A stretch of 64,000 nucleotides of DNA from Tritrichomonas foetus (taxonomy: Eukaryota; Parabasalia; Tritrichomonadida; Tritrichomonadidae), in the NCBI GenBank assembly GCA_001839685.1, contig MLAK01000003.1, positions 51,705-115,704 on the forward strand, given 5' to 3'. The notes under the pieces are model-generated. The model made no database searches and was not told the origin of the DNA. It worked only from the letters and a program-made list of their open reading frames with translations. The position numbers were made by a program, and so were the translations under genes. Position 1 is the first letter of the stretch. Every line of letters starts with the position of its first letter. Below are positions 29,320 through 39,459 of the stretch, in pieces.

Positions 29320-29766
29320 AATTATGCAGTTGTTATAGCTTTCATTGGAGTTTCTACTTATCCAATATTGCTAGCATTTTATATATCTTTTTTTACTATA
29401 ATTTTTTTAGATCCATATTAGATAGAATTATGTATGACTAAAATATATCAACTTTTCGGAATTATTTATTGATTTGTTCACATTTTTTCACTTGGTGTCT
29501 GAAAATCACACCTATCACAAAGTTTGTTTATGATTTGAAAGTTTCTTTTATGTTAATATCACACAAATCACTGATTTTCAATTGATTTTTGAGGGTATCA
29601 TTCTTCATGCAGTTTCTTTTTCATAGTAACTCAAGATGAGATGATGTTAACATCAGTAACTTTCTGATGATATTTGAAGCAGTTTTCAATAGTTTATTTA
29701 GCTTAATCAATTTTTTTGACTAGTTTATAAAGTTGATGCTTGAAAAAGTTCTTATCAATTCATGGT
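29320..29766. other. Intergenic, nothing identified
   Basis: About 445 bp, AT-rich, with no ORF. TCAATT near 29,755 precedes the next start but is an imperfect initiator. Confidence 0.5.
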
Positions 29767-31038
29767 ATGAATATTACTCTTTCTTCTCTTTTTTTGACAG
29801 GAGTTTTCAACGCTCCTTTAATCTCCAAATCGGCTGTACATCAAAAAAATATCCAAAAAATTCACAAATGCGCATTTTCAAATTTTTATTCCCATTTATA
29901 TTTCTCCCAATTGTCGAACAAACTTTCGATTTCCCGTTCAAAATTCCAATTTTTTTTAGACACTTCCGTAAAAGTTTCAAACACATACGTAACATCAGCT
30001 GATATTCGATTTGAACGAGTGGCAATTTATGACACAACATTTAAATGTAAAGATTCTTTATTTAGGGATTGTCAATCTGTTTTTGGTCAAGGTGGAGCAA
30101 TTTTTTCTGTATCTTCAACAATTCTTCGAAATTGTTATTTTACTCGCTGTCAATCAGAATTAGGAGGAGCCGTTTATTCAGGTTCCGATTTGGATTGTTT
30201 TTCTACTACTTTTATAAACTGCATTGGCTATCGTTCTGCTGGATGCACTTTCATTGATCATCCAGAACGAGTCATTTCTTCGTTTTGCACTTTTTCACGT
30301 TCTTTATCGACAAATGCCGGAGCTTTGTGCTGCTTTTCTGAAGGGCAAGCACTTTTTAGATATGATAATATTTCTGCATGCGGTTCAATGACATCAAATG
30401 GTGCTATTGACATTTCATTGATGAATGTTGAATTCCAATTTGTGATTGTTGATCAATGCTTTGCATCTTCAAGTACAGCTGGCTTTCTTTTAAGGAATAA
30501 TCCTGGTTTTACAATAACTTCTACACTTTTTCTTCTCTTAACTACACATGAAAATAAACCAAATGAAGGTGCAGTCCTCACAATTTTAAATCCGACTAAA
30601 CCTTCAATAATTTCACATTGCAGTTTCACAAAAACGCGAAAGATTTCAGGTTTCACTATTTTTGCATTTGGTGAAAATGAAGCAGCAAATGTTTTACTTA
30701 CAAATAATTGCTTTTCTTATCCAAAAGAAGTTGAAATTAATGATGAAATAATAATTGATGATAATTCTTCACATTTTAAGGAAACATGCGATACTTATAT
30801 TCTTTTTATGCTTCCAAGATACATTGGATACTCGGCTGATAGGCCAGAAACACCTGTTCCATTATTTAATCAGATTTTTAAGAAAACTACAATAGTTTTT
30901 TTTACAGATAATTCTAAAATTCTTTTGATGACTGGTGGAACAATTGGAATATTAATATGGATTGTATACTTCATCATAACAAGAAGAGGAAGGCATCGAA
31001 GAAGAAACAGAAGAGAAAGAATCCGAGCTTTGTTGTAA
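29767..31038 (+). CDS. Beta-helix single-pass membrane protein (trichomonad Pmp-like surface protein)
   Basis: 423 residues from ATG 29,767; the frame opens nine codons earlier at a TTG. The N-terminus MNITLSSLFLTGVFNAPL could be a weak signal peptide. Residues 70-330 are Cys-rich imperfect repeats with GGAIF, GGAVYS, NAGALCC and SNGAIDIS turns, the pattern of right-handed parallel beta-helix proteins, often annotated polymorphic-membrane-protein-like in trichomonads. A membrane helix (ILLMTGGTIGILIWIVYFII) is followed by a very basic cytoplasmic tail (RRGRHRRRNRRERIRALL). This predicts a type I surface protein, possibly an adhesin. The ligand is unknown. Confidence 0.75.
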   Translation: MNITLSSLFLTGVFNAPLISKSAVHQKNIQKIHKCAFSNFYSHLYFSQLSNKLSISRSKFQFFLDTSVKVSNTYVTSADIRFERVAIYDTTFKCKDSLFRDCQSVFGQGGAIFSVSSTILRNCYFTRCQSELGGAVYSGSDLDCFSTTFINCIGYRSAGCTFIDHPERVISSFCTFSRSLSTNAGALCCFSEGQALFRYDNISACGSMTSNGAIDISLMNVEFQFVIVDQCFASSSTAGFLLRNNPGFTITSTLFLLLTTHENKPNEGAVLTILNPTKPSIISHCSFTKTRKISGFTIFAFGENEAANVLLTNNCFSYPKEVEINDEIIIDDNSSHFKETCDTYILFMLPRYIGYSADRPETPVPLFNQIFKKTTIVFFTDNSKILLMTGGTIGILIWIVYFIITRRGRHRRRNRRERIRALL

Positions 31039-31374
31039 ATAATTGTAAATTAAAATGTGTTATAATATATATATAAAATTCATATTTCTATCCCTATACT
31101 AATCTATTCATTTTCTTTTTATTCGTTTCCAAATAATTAATGTATTCTTGTTTTCTTCTTCAAGGCTGTAAGTTAATTCTTATTTGATATACATTTGCAT
31201 TAAAAATATTGAATATAACATTTTATTTTGCTTTCAAAGATTTCCTAGTATTTATCCAATAACAAATGAACTAATTATTACCAAGTTGGAATTCCAACAC
31301 TGCTCCTAATTTCTGACAAAAACGATACAGACTTTTTGAAAAGGCATGTTTATTCAAAAATTTTCATTCAAGAA
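31039..31374. other. Intergenic, initiator at right end
   Basis: About 335 bp of AT-rich sequence. TCATTC at 31,364-31,369 is the only recognised element. Confidence 0.5.
31364..31369 (+). promoter_or_regulatory. Initiator-like TCATTC
   Basis: Matches the TCA[C/T]T core with its A 9 nt before ATG 31,375, which favours that ATG over the upstream in-frame TTG at 31,336. Confidence 0.5.
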
Positions 31375-32253
31375 ATGTCGAACAATCAAAAATATATCTT
31401 AAATACCAAACAGAACTATGTGTACAATCCAACCGATGAATGGGTATCTTGTACACTTCAGAGTTCAGATCAAATCCACATAATTGAAGTCATTCCTCCA
31501 CGTAGCTCCCGCAATTATCCAGCATCATTCCAGAACCCCAAATACATCATCAAAGTTCTTCGCCCAGAACAAATTCGTAGTTTTGACATCAATGCAACTG
31601 AGTCAGACCCAGTTTTCCTCGAACCTATCGATATCAAATTCGAAGCAGTTTGGAAAGGTACATTCAAGACTCCAGGCAGGAATAACGAATTAATTACAGC
31701 CGAAATCTCAGTAGATAGTGCCAATTTATCAGGTTTCTTCAAATGCAACGATGAAACATATTTATTGAAAGGAACCATTTTTACAAAAACTCATCACGTT
31801 GCTTGCAGCCTTTTCGAAGTTGGCAAACGTAAAGAACTCAAATTGAATGGTATGATTGAGCATGAAATAAATAATTTCACCATCGAATTGAAAGCCCATG
31901 AAACATTTCTGACACTGACAGTAACAGAAAATGATAAATTAACATTTGAAGAGTATCCAGTTTTGAAAGGAAACTATATCGGTTTCTATATAAGAGGTAA
32001 TGATAACCAATATGAAATGACATTCAATATGACGTCATTCACAAATGGTATCATTTTAGGAACTGGATGTGAAACTAGATTAACATTCAATGTTATTGGT
32101 TACGCATGCAATAATTCAATGTATCTTGTGAGAATTGGAACAAATGCAACATATTATCAGGGCACGATTGAAAATGGAGGTGAGGTTTACATCTCTGGAA
32201 ATTGGTACTCACGTGTGGATACAGGAAACTTCACCTTCATCAAGGAAATGTGA
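31375..32253 (+). CDS. Beta-rich hypothetical protein with repeated lipocalin/avidin-like strands
   Basis: 292 residues from ATG 31,375. No signal peptide or membrane helix. Residues 1-75 form a small module with NTKQNYVYNPTDEW. Residues 95-292 have recurring strand-turn patterns (WKGTF, LSGFFKC, LKGTIF, LNGMIEHE, LKGNYIGFYI, YQGTIENGG, ISGNWY) suggesting two or more similar antiparallel beta sheets, each starting with a Gly-x-Tyr/Phe strand. I do not recognise the family. A small-ligand or carbohydrate-binding beta-barrel is a guess from pattern alone. Confidence 0.75.
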   Translation: MSNNQKYILNTKQNYVYNPTDEWVSCTLQSSDQIHIIEVIPPRSSRNYPASFQNPKYIIKVLRPEQIRSFDINATESDPVFLEPIDIKFEAVWKGTFKTPGRNNELITAEISVDSANLSGFFKCNDETYLLKGTIFTKTHHVACSLFEVGKRKELKLNGMIEHEINNFTIELKAHETFLTLTVTENDKLTFEEYPVLKGNYIGFYIRGNDNQYEMTFNMTSFTNGIILGTGCETRLTFNVIGYACNNSMYLVRIGTNATYYQGTIENGGEVYISGNWYSRVDTGNFTFIKEM

Positions 32254-32814
32254 GCGATTTTTTTCGTTAATGCATTATTTGCTGGCTTTTTGAAGTTCGT
32301 TGAAGAAGAAAAACTAAGTTGTTAATAAAGGTAGAAATAAAAACTTTTACATTTTCGTTTAATTGTCAAGTTGAATCCCAAAATTTTAAGCGTTTTTATA
32401 TATTTATATCAAATAAATGTTTTAATACATATTTACATCATTTTGCCCACAGAAAAATACTCCATCAGAAATCATATCATTTTTTCGAAATAATGAATTA
32501 GTATGGTTTTTCATATGATTTTCAATTATTTTTTCTCGTATAATTATTGCATCAACAACGCTTTCATTCATATTTTATGATTCAATCGGAAAACGAATTG
32601 ATCAAATGACTAACTAAATAGAAGTTTGATCATATTATTTGAGAATTAAAACAACCAATGTTATTTTCGTAACTGTGATCATTCTATTCACTATTATTTG
32701 AATTCTATCAGTATATATAAGAGATAAGAGAAGATTTTTTTTTTTATGATTTATTGAATTTTGAGAAAAGGCCGTTTATTATTTTGAATTTGAAAAAAGT
32801 GACGTTTCTTGCTG
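32254..32814. other. Intergenic, nothing identified
   Basis: About 560 bp, very AT-rich. A 60-codon frame at 32,319-32,501 looks like random AT-rich DNA. No initiator is seen before the MRG start. Confidence 0.5.
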
Positions 32815-33498
32815 ATGTCTGAAAATTCCCACAAACTTTCTCGGAGTAGGTCTCAGAGATTAAAGGGCGAAAGCGACTCCACAATCCTTCATTTGTCAAG
32901 AAAAAAACCTATCTTTGTACCAAAATCGATTCGGCTTGTTCGCGGGACATCATCTCGCACTAGGCAGGCATTTCTTGACGAGAACAGGTGGATAAAACTC
33001 GATGAACCACTTTCACAGCTTATTTCACACGAAAGTACAATGATTAACGATTTTCATGCACAGCATCAGATTCCATCACCAATCGAGACATCAGCACAAT
33101 CTTTCCTCCTGGAATTTGAGAGGTGTACAGTTGACCTAAACGATAAAGTGCAATGTGAATCAGTAAGGTCGTTTTGCACATCATTTGGATCAATATTTTC
33201 TGCACACGTGACTTTGGTCCTCCTCTATGAATCAGAGATGCACTCATCAGAAACTATAAAAATAAACCCACTGAGGAATTCACCTGCAATGTATATGCTC
33301 CGTTTCCTGTATTATTTTCCAACATTGATGAAAAACGAGCCGACGGACACACCAGCGGCCGTTTCTTACCAGGAGCACTTGAAGGTGTTGACAGAGTTCG
33401 CATCGAAAAAATCGAAATACTTTTTCATCCTCCCGACGTCGCACTCGTCAAGCCAAAGCAAATCCGGAAATCAGCGTGTTGTTATTAAACTTAAATAG
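32815..33498 (+). CDS. MRG-domain protein (MRG15/Eaf3-like)
   Basis: 227 residues from ATG 32,815 (the frame opens two codons earlier at TTG). The basic Ser/Arg-rich N-terminus (about 1-50) holds no chromodomain. Residues 52-210 follow the MRG fold: RWIKLDEP, SPIETSAQSFLLEF, VRSFCTSFGSIF, LVLLYESE (family LLYxFE), SPAMYMLRFLYYFP (family YGAxHLLRLFV) and YQEHLKVLTEFASKKSKYFF (final helix pair). MRG proteins are subunits of histone acetyltransferase and deacetylase complexes in the nucleus. The identification rests on pattern order rather than one strict motif. Lack of a chromodomain means histone-mark reading must lie elsewhere or be absent. Confidence 0.72.
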   Translation: MSENSHKLSRSRSQRLKGESDSTILHLSRKKPIFVPKSIRLVRGTSSRTRQAFLDENRWIKLDEPLSQLISHESTMINDFHAQHQIPSPIETSAQSFLLEFERCTVDLNDKVQCESVRSFCTSFGSIFSAHVTLVLLYESEMHSSETIKINPLRNSPAMYMLRFLYYFPTLMKNEPTDTPAAVSYQEHLKVLTEFASKKSKYFFILPTSHSSSQSKSGNQRVVIKLK

Positions 33499-33913
33499 TA
33501 GGGAAAACTCTTATTCTTATGTTTTAGTAAATGTACTATCTGCCGTTAACTTCTCCACTCTTTCTTAGTTATGAATATTTTTATTTTTTCGGTGATTCTT
33601 TTCATGAAAATTCTGTAAACAAATTTAACAAAATACAAGAATTGATATCTCAAGGAATATTAGCTAGAACTCAAGGAATATTAGCTAACTAAAATTTTTC
33701 TTTTTTTTTCTTTTATTCGAAATCGCTCTTCAGTCCTTAATTTTTAATCATTTCACATATGACTATTTTTAATATAATGCTTGCGCTCTTCTTTGTCAAT
33801 CGTTTGTATTTATTTGTTTGTTCCACAATTATTTCCGTAAATAATATTAAAAATAAAAAAGTGGGAAATAGAGTGCAGAATTAATGATTAAAAATATTTT
33901 TATTAGAAAATAT
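33499..33913. other. Convergent 3' region with a 21-bp tandem repeat
   Basis: About 415 bp between the 3' ends of the MRG and IFT172 genes. Contains two copies of CTCAAGGAATATTAGCTA (33,649-33,666 and 33,670-33,687). Confidence 0.7.
33649..33687. repeat. Two-copy tandem repeat, period 21 bp
   Basis: The 18-bp core CTCAAGGAATATTAGCTA is repeated exactly, with GAA between the copies. Confidence 0.85.
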
Positions 33914-36900
33914 TTATGCACCAGCTGTTTGTGGGGCATCGCAGCATGGACATCTTCCAGTCTTGTTAACAAACATTCCCCAATCAGCTCTGTTAGCAAC
34001 AGCGCCACATGCTGTGCATTTAGTTGGATTGATAACTGGGAATCCTGTTATATGACAAAAGTCAAATTTAGTCTTACAATATTGACAAGACATATTGGCT
34101 GAATAAATCTGTCTTCCGCATTTAGAGCATGGCTGCATCGGAAGCTGTGCTTCGATACTGCTGCTAATTGTCTGTTCAAGAACCCAATCATTGATCTTAC
34201 TAATTGTGTCTTCGCTAACAGAAAGTGTCTTTCTAAGGCAGAAAGTTCTTGGAATATCTGTCTCATCAAATGATGTATGATCGATCTGTCCTGAGTTTGA
34301 AATATCACCACTCTTGATAACATCACTGATATCAATAAGAGCGTTGAAGAAAATTATTGCTGCTTCTGGTCTCTTTAATTGCTTAAGGTAGTCACCTGCT
34401 TTGAAGAAGAGGAAGTCAGCTGGCAACACGTCGCAATATCTCAAAACTGCTTGTGCTGCACGAGCTGCAAGTTCTGTAAGATTGTATTTAGAAAGTTCGG
34501 AAATTTGGCAAAGTAAATGAACTGCACGTGTGAAACGTTGAAGTTGCTGGAATCCTTTGGCTGTTGGCTGTGCTCCTCTTAAGACCTTGAAAAGCATCTG
34601 CTTCAAGGAGAAGAATGATGGTTGAATTACATCATATGATGGAACGGCATAAACTGTAGATTGGCAAAGAGCAATATATGCTTGGATGTTTTGTGATGAT
34701 GAAGATGGTGAATACTTAGCAAGAACAGAAACTGCTTCATCATATTTCTTCTTGTCAACAAGGCTTTGGGCATAAAGCATTGTATATTTCTCAACATATT
34801 GTTCTCCTTCTTTTTGTGCATTCTTAAGGCATGTATCCCAATCACCTTTCTTAGCATATACTTGAAGGGCAGCATCAACTTGGCCCATTTCCATGAGACC
34901 GTTAGTATCAGACTTCGAGGCGAGATATGCTTTATAGTCTTTCTGGAATTGCTTTTGTTCTTCTGGCTCAAGATATCCGCTGAGTCTTTGAGCATCTTCC
35001 CACATGTTAGCAAGTTTGTAAATTTCAAAGGCATCTGCAAACGCTTCAATATTTTCAAGGATCTTACCAAGTGATGCGTGTCTGTTGATTGAAATAAGAA
35101 TTTGTGCAACTGCGGTGACAACTTCTTGAAGTCTGTTTTGTTTATAATTGGCTGCTAGTTTAACAGCACGTTCAAGAACTTGATCAAAACGATCTTCACC
35201 ACCACAGTCTTGTGCAGTGAGTGAAAGATATGTTGTTATAGCATCATCATATTGGCGGTTTTCCTCAAATCGCATAGCTTTCTTCAAACCACTTAAGTTT
35301 CCTGATTGAGTGGAGTTCATTGTTGAATTGTTGTTGCCCTTTGGTGGAAAAACTGGAATATCAGTAATTCCATATTTAGAAGCAACGCGTTGTGCATCTT
35401 GCCACATCTTATTATGTGTATACATTTCGACAGCTTCACGTGGTTGTTCTGCTGTAATGTAATGTTGTTCTGCTTCAGCAAAGCGATTTTGGGCCTCAAG
35501 AGCACATCCAAACTTCATATGAGCTTGTTGAAGAGTTGTTCTACTGAGATTCTTGCAGTTATCCATGATGAGACTTGCGAAATCGGTGATTCCATTTTCG
35601 CAGCAGTAAAGAAGTGATTGTTCGACAAGGTTCAATTGTTGAAGTTTTTGGATACCAGCAACACCACCAATATCTTTGGCCCAGTGAATAGCAACTTGGA
35701 GTTCTGCTGTTGGTGTTCCATGGCTCTTCGCGATACGCATTGCATCTTGCCATTTCTTTTCTTGCCTGTACATGAAGAGAGCCTTTTCCCATTGCCCAGC
35801 ACGAATGTAGCAGTTTTCTGCAGCTGCTAAATTACCTTCACGTTCTGCTTGGGCAGCCATTGTTGCAAGTTGTGACTTATCACCACCATATTGTGCTGTA
35901 AGACGGACAACACTTTCGGAATCTTTAGCATTATTATACATTTCTATTGCAAGATCTGGTTTCTTGATTGCCAAATAAATCTTTTCGGCGATTGAACGTG
36001 TGGCTGGTTTCTTTTCGTTCTTCTTGGCAATCTTGATAAATAGTTTCTCCATATCTGAAGATTTCATCTGACGTTTTGCATGGCGAAGAGAATCGTCGAT
36101 TCTTCCCATTGTCAAGTACATTTCAATAAGTTCAGCATGTGCATCGACTGTTAAGAACAAATCTTCAGCCGTGGCTGCATCATTGATTGAAGCAAAGTGA
36201 CGTCCGACTCTCAAATATTGAAGTTTAAGGTCATCGCGAAGTGATGGTGATGTCGCAACATTTCTGAGAATTTCTGCAGCCTGTTGCCATTGTTGTGCAC
36301 GAAGTGAACAGTTCAAAGCAAGCGAATAATCACCTGATTCGACATAGTGATTCGTAGCAGCATCGTTCTGGCCTTGTGAAACGAGGTAATCAGCCCATTC
36401 ACGTTCAATTGTGACAACAGCATCTGGATTTGCTGCCTTTGAAAGTTCCAATGCTTTGTAAAAAGCATGTCCTTTACGATATGCATCAAGTGCATCATCA
36501 GCGCGTCCAAGTTTCTCGTAGATTTGACCAGCAACATCATAACGATTGTTCTTAACAAGAGCTTCGGCAACATGAGTAAGAAGTTGTGGGTTTGGATTTT
36601 CACTATTATTGAGGAGAATTTCAGCTGCAAGTTGTGGTTTGTTTCCTTGGAGACAAAGATCAATGGCTTCTGATAATTCACCTCTGCGTGCTTTAAGACG
36701 AGCAGCAACTTGATATTGACCAGTTTCAACAAGGTGGGCATAGTACTCTTCACGTAATTGAGCAGCACGATTTGGTGCACGAAGTTCAGCCAAATCAAGT
36801 AATTCATTCCACATATGCATTGATTTGTACATATCAATTGCTGTGTCAAGCTGGTCATGCTCAATTAAGCAGTACTCTGCTTGTTTGAAGTTAGATTGTA

Positions 36901-38944
36901 ACATAGCAATATGTGATTGAACGAGGCAATGATTTAATCCATATTTTTCAATTAATTTGTTCAATTTATGGAGGAATCGAGCACGTGAAAGGTCACCAAG
37001 ATTGGCATAACCAACTTCTGCAATGAGATATTCATGATCTCGAAGAGCGGCTTCTGCTAATTCTGCCCATAATGATTTAAGATCAATCGTCATTTCCATT
37101 TGAGACAAAATTGTTGTAGCTTTCTTGAGCTTCTTGGCTTCCATTGCAGCAGAGAAAGCAATGAATGAACCATCAAGTGGGAATTTGATATTCTTTCCAT
37201 TTTGGGAAATTGTGACAGATGTCTTTGTTCCACTTCTTGTGATATCTGTAACGTCGCCATCAATTTCATGAACACGAACCTCATCTGGAGAAGTTGGTGA
37301 ATACCAAACATGAAGGGCTTTCTTACTTTGAGCAACAATAACATTTGCTTCTGGAACCCATTGAGCGTATGAACATGATGTCAAAAGGCCACTGTTTTCC
37401 TTTGTTTCAAGGTTATAAAGATAGAGAGATCTTTTGGAGTCTCTGAATAAAAGCATTGTACCGGAAACGTTCAACTCAAGCCAATCGACTTTGTTTGGAA
37501 TTTGAATTGTACCAATTGTCATTAAGTTATCGATATCAACAATTCTGATGGTTTTGGCATCAACAAGATATGAAAGAATCTTTGCGTTTCCACGACCAAT
37601 TTTGGCATTGAAACGAAGTGATAAAAGATATGGACTTGCGTAAGTTGTTGAAATTGCAGCAAGTGGTGTTGGTTTTCCAAGTTCAACAACTGTTAATTCA
37701 CCAGTGTTCCATACGAGAACAGCAATATCATCAATGAAAATGAACCTTTCTGTGATCTTTGGTTCACCATCACACAAAGAAGCAGCAAATTCTGTTGTTT
37801 TACCACTTTTAGTATCACCAACACAGAATGATTGTGTTGTTCTTGAGATAACATATCTATCGTGTTGGAAGTTTGTTGTTAAGATTCTATAATCACTTCT
37901 TAATGATAGTTCTTTCTTTGATTTAAGGCTACGAACTTTGATCTGTGATCCTGTAACATGAACAACTTCGAATAAATTCTTATATCTGAATGATCCAATT
38001 GATGCTGTCACAATGAAGACAGCACCTGTAACAGAAGCAACTGCAATTTTCGAACCGTCTGGTGACCAGCTTAAGTTTGGAACAGAATAAAGACCATCAA
38101 ATTCAATCTTGCCTTGCTGTGTCCAGGATTGTGTTCTTGGTGAATAATTGAAAGTGAGAAGTGCATTTCGTCCAGCGACAAGAGCTGTTGAACCACTTGG
38201 ATCAAATGTAGCACTTGTAAATGCACGAAGATCAGTTTGATTTGAAAAATCAACATGTGATGAAGAGCTTCCATTGGAATCAGCAAAGTTGATTTGTAAA
38301 TCTGAACCAGCAGCAACAATTTGAGACCCCCATGCAAGTGCTTGAGGTGGAACAGCTGTTTGTAAAGCAATCAATCTCGATCTTGTGTCAAGATTCACCA
38401 TAAAAATATTTCCGTCCAAGTGACCAACTGCTACTGCATTGATTCGTCCGGCAGGTGCAATTGAAAGTGGTGCAGCTTGGTGACGATATAATTCTTCAGT
38501 TTTCTTCATTTTTGTTAATCCACACATGACAGAACCATCACTTAATCCATAAACAAAATCGCTTGTGCTATTAACTGGCCATGAAACACAAAGTACTGAT
38601 GATTTATGTGAAAAACGAAGTGTAATCTTTTTGCGACTATCTGCTGAAGAGGCTGGTCCAATGTCATAAACAGCAACTGCCATATCTGATTGAGCAACAG
38701 CAAAACGGCAGCTATCTGGTGCCCATGCAAGACCTGTAATTGTAAAGTTACGGTTTTCATTTTCATCACGTGCTTTTACCGGAATACGCGACGATTCACC
38801 GCCATTTGCTCGAAATAATGTAATAAGTCGACCTGTAGTTGCAACTGCGAGTCTTTCACCATCAGGAGCCCAGGCAACACATACAACACGCTTATCTGGC
38901 GTGTTTGAGGCTTCTATAAGTGGAGGTTGAACATCGAACTTCAT
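33914..38944 (-). CDS. IFT172: Intraflagellar transport protein IFT172
   Basis: 1,676 residues (human 1,749). A peripheral IFT-B subunit that works at the flagellar tip in train turnaround. Residues 1 to about 590 form WD40-type beta propellers (VVCVAWAPDGERLAV, ITGLAWAPDSCRFAV, LSWSPDGSKIAV) and VDWLELNVSGTMLLFRD closely follows the IFT172 family text. About 600-1,560 is a TPR-like helical solenoid (repeated AxxYxxAGxWexA units). The C-terminus has four Cys pairs (CSKC, CQYC, CTAC, CPCC) around FCHITGFPV, matching the family YCVITGYPV block but with more cysteines, so zinc binding is likely. The stop codon reads TAAA, as in many trichomonad genes. Convergent with the MRG gene. Confidence 0.95.
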   Translation of the reverse strand: MKFDVQPPLIEASNTPDKRVVCVAWAPDGERLAVATTGRLITLFRANGGESSRIPVKARDENENRNFTITGLAWAPDSCRFAVAQSDMAVAVYDIGPASSADSRKKITLRFSHKSSVLCVSWPVNSTSDFVYGLSDGSVMCGLTKMKKTEELYRHQAAPLSIAPAGRINAVAVGHLDGNIFMVNLDTRSRLIALQTAVPPQALAWGSQIVAAGSDLQINFADSNGSSSSHVDFSNQTDLRAFTSATFDPSGSTALVAGRNALLTFNYSPRTQSWTQQGKIEFDGLYSVPNLSWSPDGSKIAVASVTGAVFIVTASIGSFRYKNLFEVVHVTGSQIKVRSLKSKKELSLRSDYRILTTNFQHDRYVISRTTQSFCVGDTKSGKTTEFAASLCDGEPKITERFIFIDDIAVLVWNTGELTVVELGKPTPLAAISTTYASPYLLSLRFNAKIGRGNAKILSYLVDAKTIRIVDIDNLMTIGTIQIPNKVDWLELNVSGTMLLFRDSKRSLYLYNLETKENSGLLTSCSYAQWVPEANVIVAQSKKALHVWYSPTSPDEVRVHEIDGDVTDITRSGTKTSVTISQNGKNIKFPLDGSFIAFSAAMEAKKLKKATTILSQMEMTIDLKSLWAELAEAALRDHEYLIAEVGYANLGDLSRARFLHKLNKLIEKYGLNHCLVQSHIAMLQSNFKQAEYCLIEHDQLDTAIDMYKSMHMWNELLDLAELRAPNRAAQLREEYYAHLVETGQYQVAARLKARRGELSEAIDLCLQGNKPQLAAEILLNNSENPNPQLLTHVAEALVKNNRYDVAGQIYEKLGRADDALDAYRKGHAFYKALELSKAANPDAVVTIEREWADYLVSQGQNDAATNHYVESGDYSLALNCSLRAQQWQQAAEILRNVATSPSLRDDLKLQYLRVGRHFASINDAATAEDLFLTVDAHAELIEMYLTMGRIDDSLRHAKRQMKSSDMEKLFIKIAKKNEKKPATRSIAEKIYLAIKKPDLAIEMYNNAKDSESVVRLTAQYGGDKSQLATMAAQAEREGNLAAAENCYIRAGQWEKALFMYRQEKKWQDAMRIAKSHGTPTAELQVAIHWAKDIGGVAGIQKLQQLNLVEQSLLYCCENGITDFASLIMDNCKNLSRTTLQQAHMKFGCALEAQNRFAEAEQHYITAEQPREAVEMYTHNKMWQDAQRVASKYGITDIPVFPPKGNNNSTMNSTQSGNLSGLKKAMRFEENRQYDDAITTYLSLTAQDCGGEDRFDQVLERAVKLAANYKQNRLQEVVTAVAQILISINRHASLGKILENIEAFADAFEIYKLANMWEDAQRLSGYLEPEEQKQFQKDYKAYLASKSDTNGLMEMGQVDAALQVYAKKGDWDTCLKNAQKEGEQYVEKYTMLYAQSLVDKKKYDEAVSVLAKYSPSSSSQNIQAYIALCQSTVYAVPSYDVIQPSFFSLKQMLFKVLRGAQPTAKGFQQLQRFTRAVHLLCQISELSKYNLTELAARAAQAVLRYCDVLPADFLFFKAGDYLKQLKRPEAAIIFFNALIDISDVIKSGDISNSGQIDHTSFDETDIPRTFCLRKTLSVSEDTISKINDWVLEQTISSSIEAQLPMQPCSKCGRQIYSANMSCQYCKTKFDFCHITGFPVINPTKCTACGAVANRADWGMFVNKTGRCPCCDAPQTAGA

Positions 38945-39459
38945 TTAATTTTTTTAATATTATTTAAAAACGTATCTTCGTAATATGTAATTTTAAACCG
39001 ACACAATAAACGTTCTTTTTATCAAAACTTTTTCTATAGTTATTTAACCAACTTTTAACGTTCTCCAATTAATAGGTAAGATATGCTAAAAAGTAGTAGA
39101 GAGCAAATATATATTGAAAATTATCGTATCACTAAATCTTGGTTTCTGATTTCGAAGATTTCTTATTAGTCAGAACATAAATAACTTAGTCTTCCGAGAT
39201 TTTTAAAAGTGGTTTATTCTGTGATATTATTTAATATATCAAAAAATAAATAAGATCATTATTAGCTGAGAAATTTCCGTCAAATAATCCTTTAGTGCGA
39301 TTTTGATTTTGCGAAAAAAAATAGGTCAATTCTTCTTGATAGAGGTGAATTATTTCTGAAGAAAAAAATTTCGCCTTAAGAATAAACGGTATTCCTTGAA
39401 AAATTGAATATATTCTACGGTTAATCCCTAACAAACATAGGCCACCTCATTTTTTATTT
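38945..39459. other. Divergent promoter region, IFT172 / RPB2
   Basis: 515 bp. RPB2 has TCATTT at 39,448-39,453. No initiator is seen close to the IFT172 ATG, which is preceded by a run of A and T. Confidence 0.6.
39448..39453 (+). promoter_or_regulatory. Initiator TCATTT of RPB2
   Basis: The A lies 10 nt before ATG 39,460, the typical parabasalid spacing. Confidence 0.7.

Noticed and set aside
29765..29800. Possible 36-nt intron (GTATGA ... TTTTTTTGACAG) at the start of the beta-helix gene
   Set aside because: Splicing would join the upstream ATG in the wrong frame, and the 3' end lacks the ACTAACACACAG-type motif known from trichomonad introns.
32319..32501. 60-codon frame downstream of the beta-rich gene
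   Set aside because: Composition of random AT-rich DNA, no initiator, no motif.
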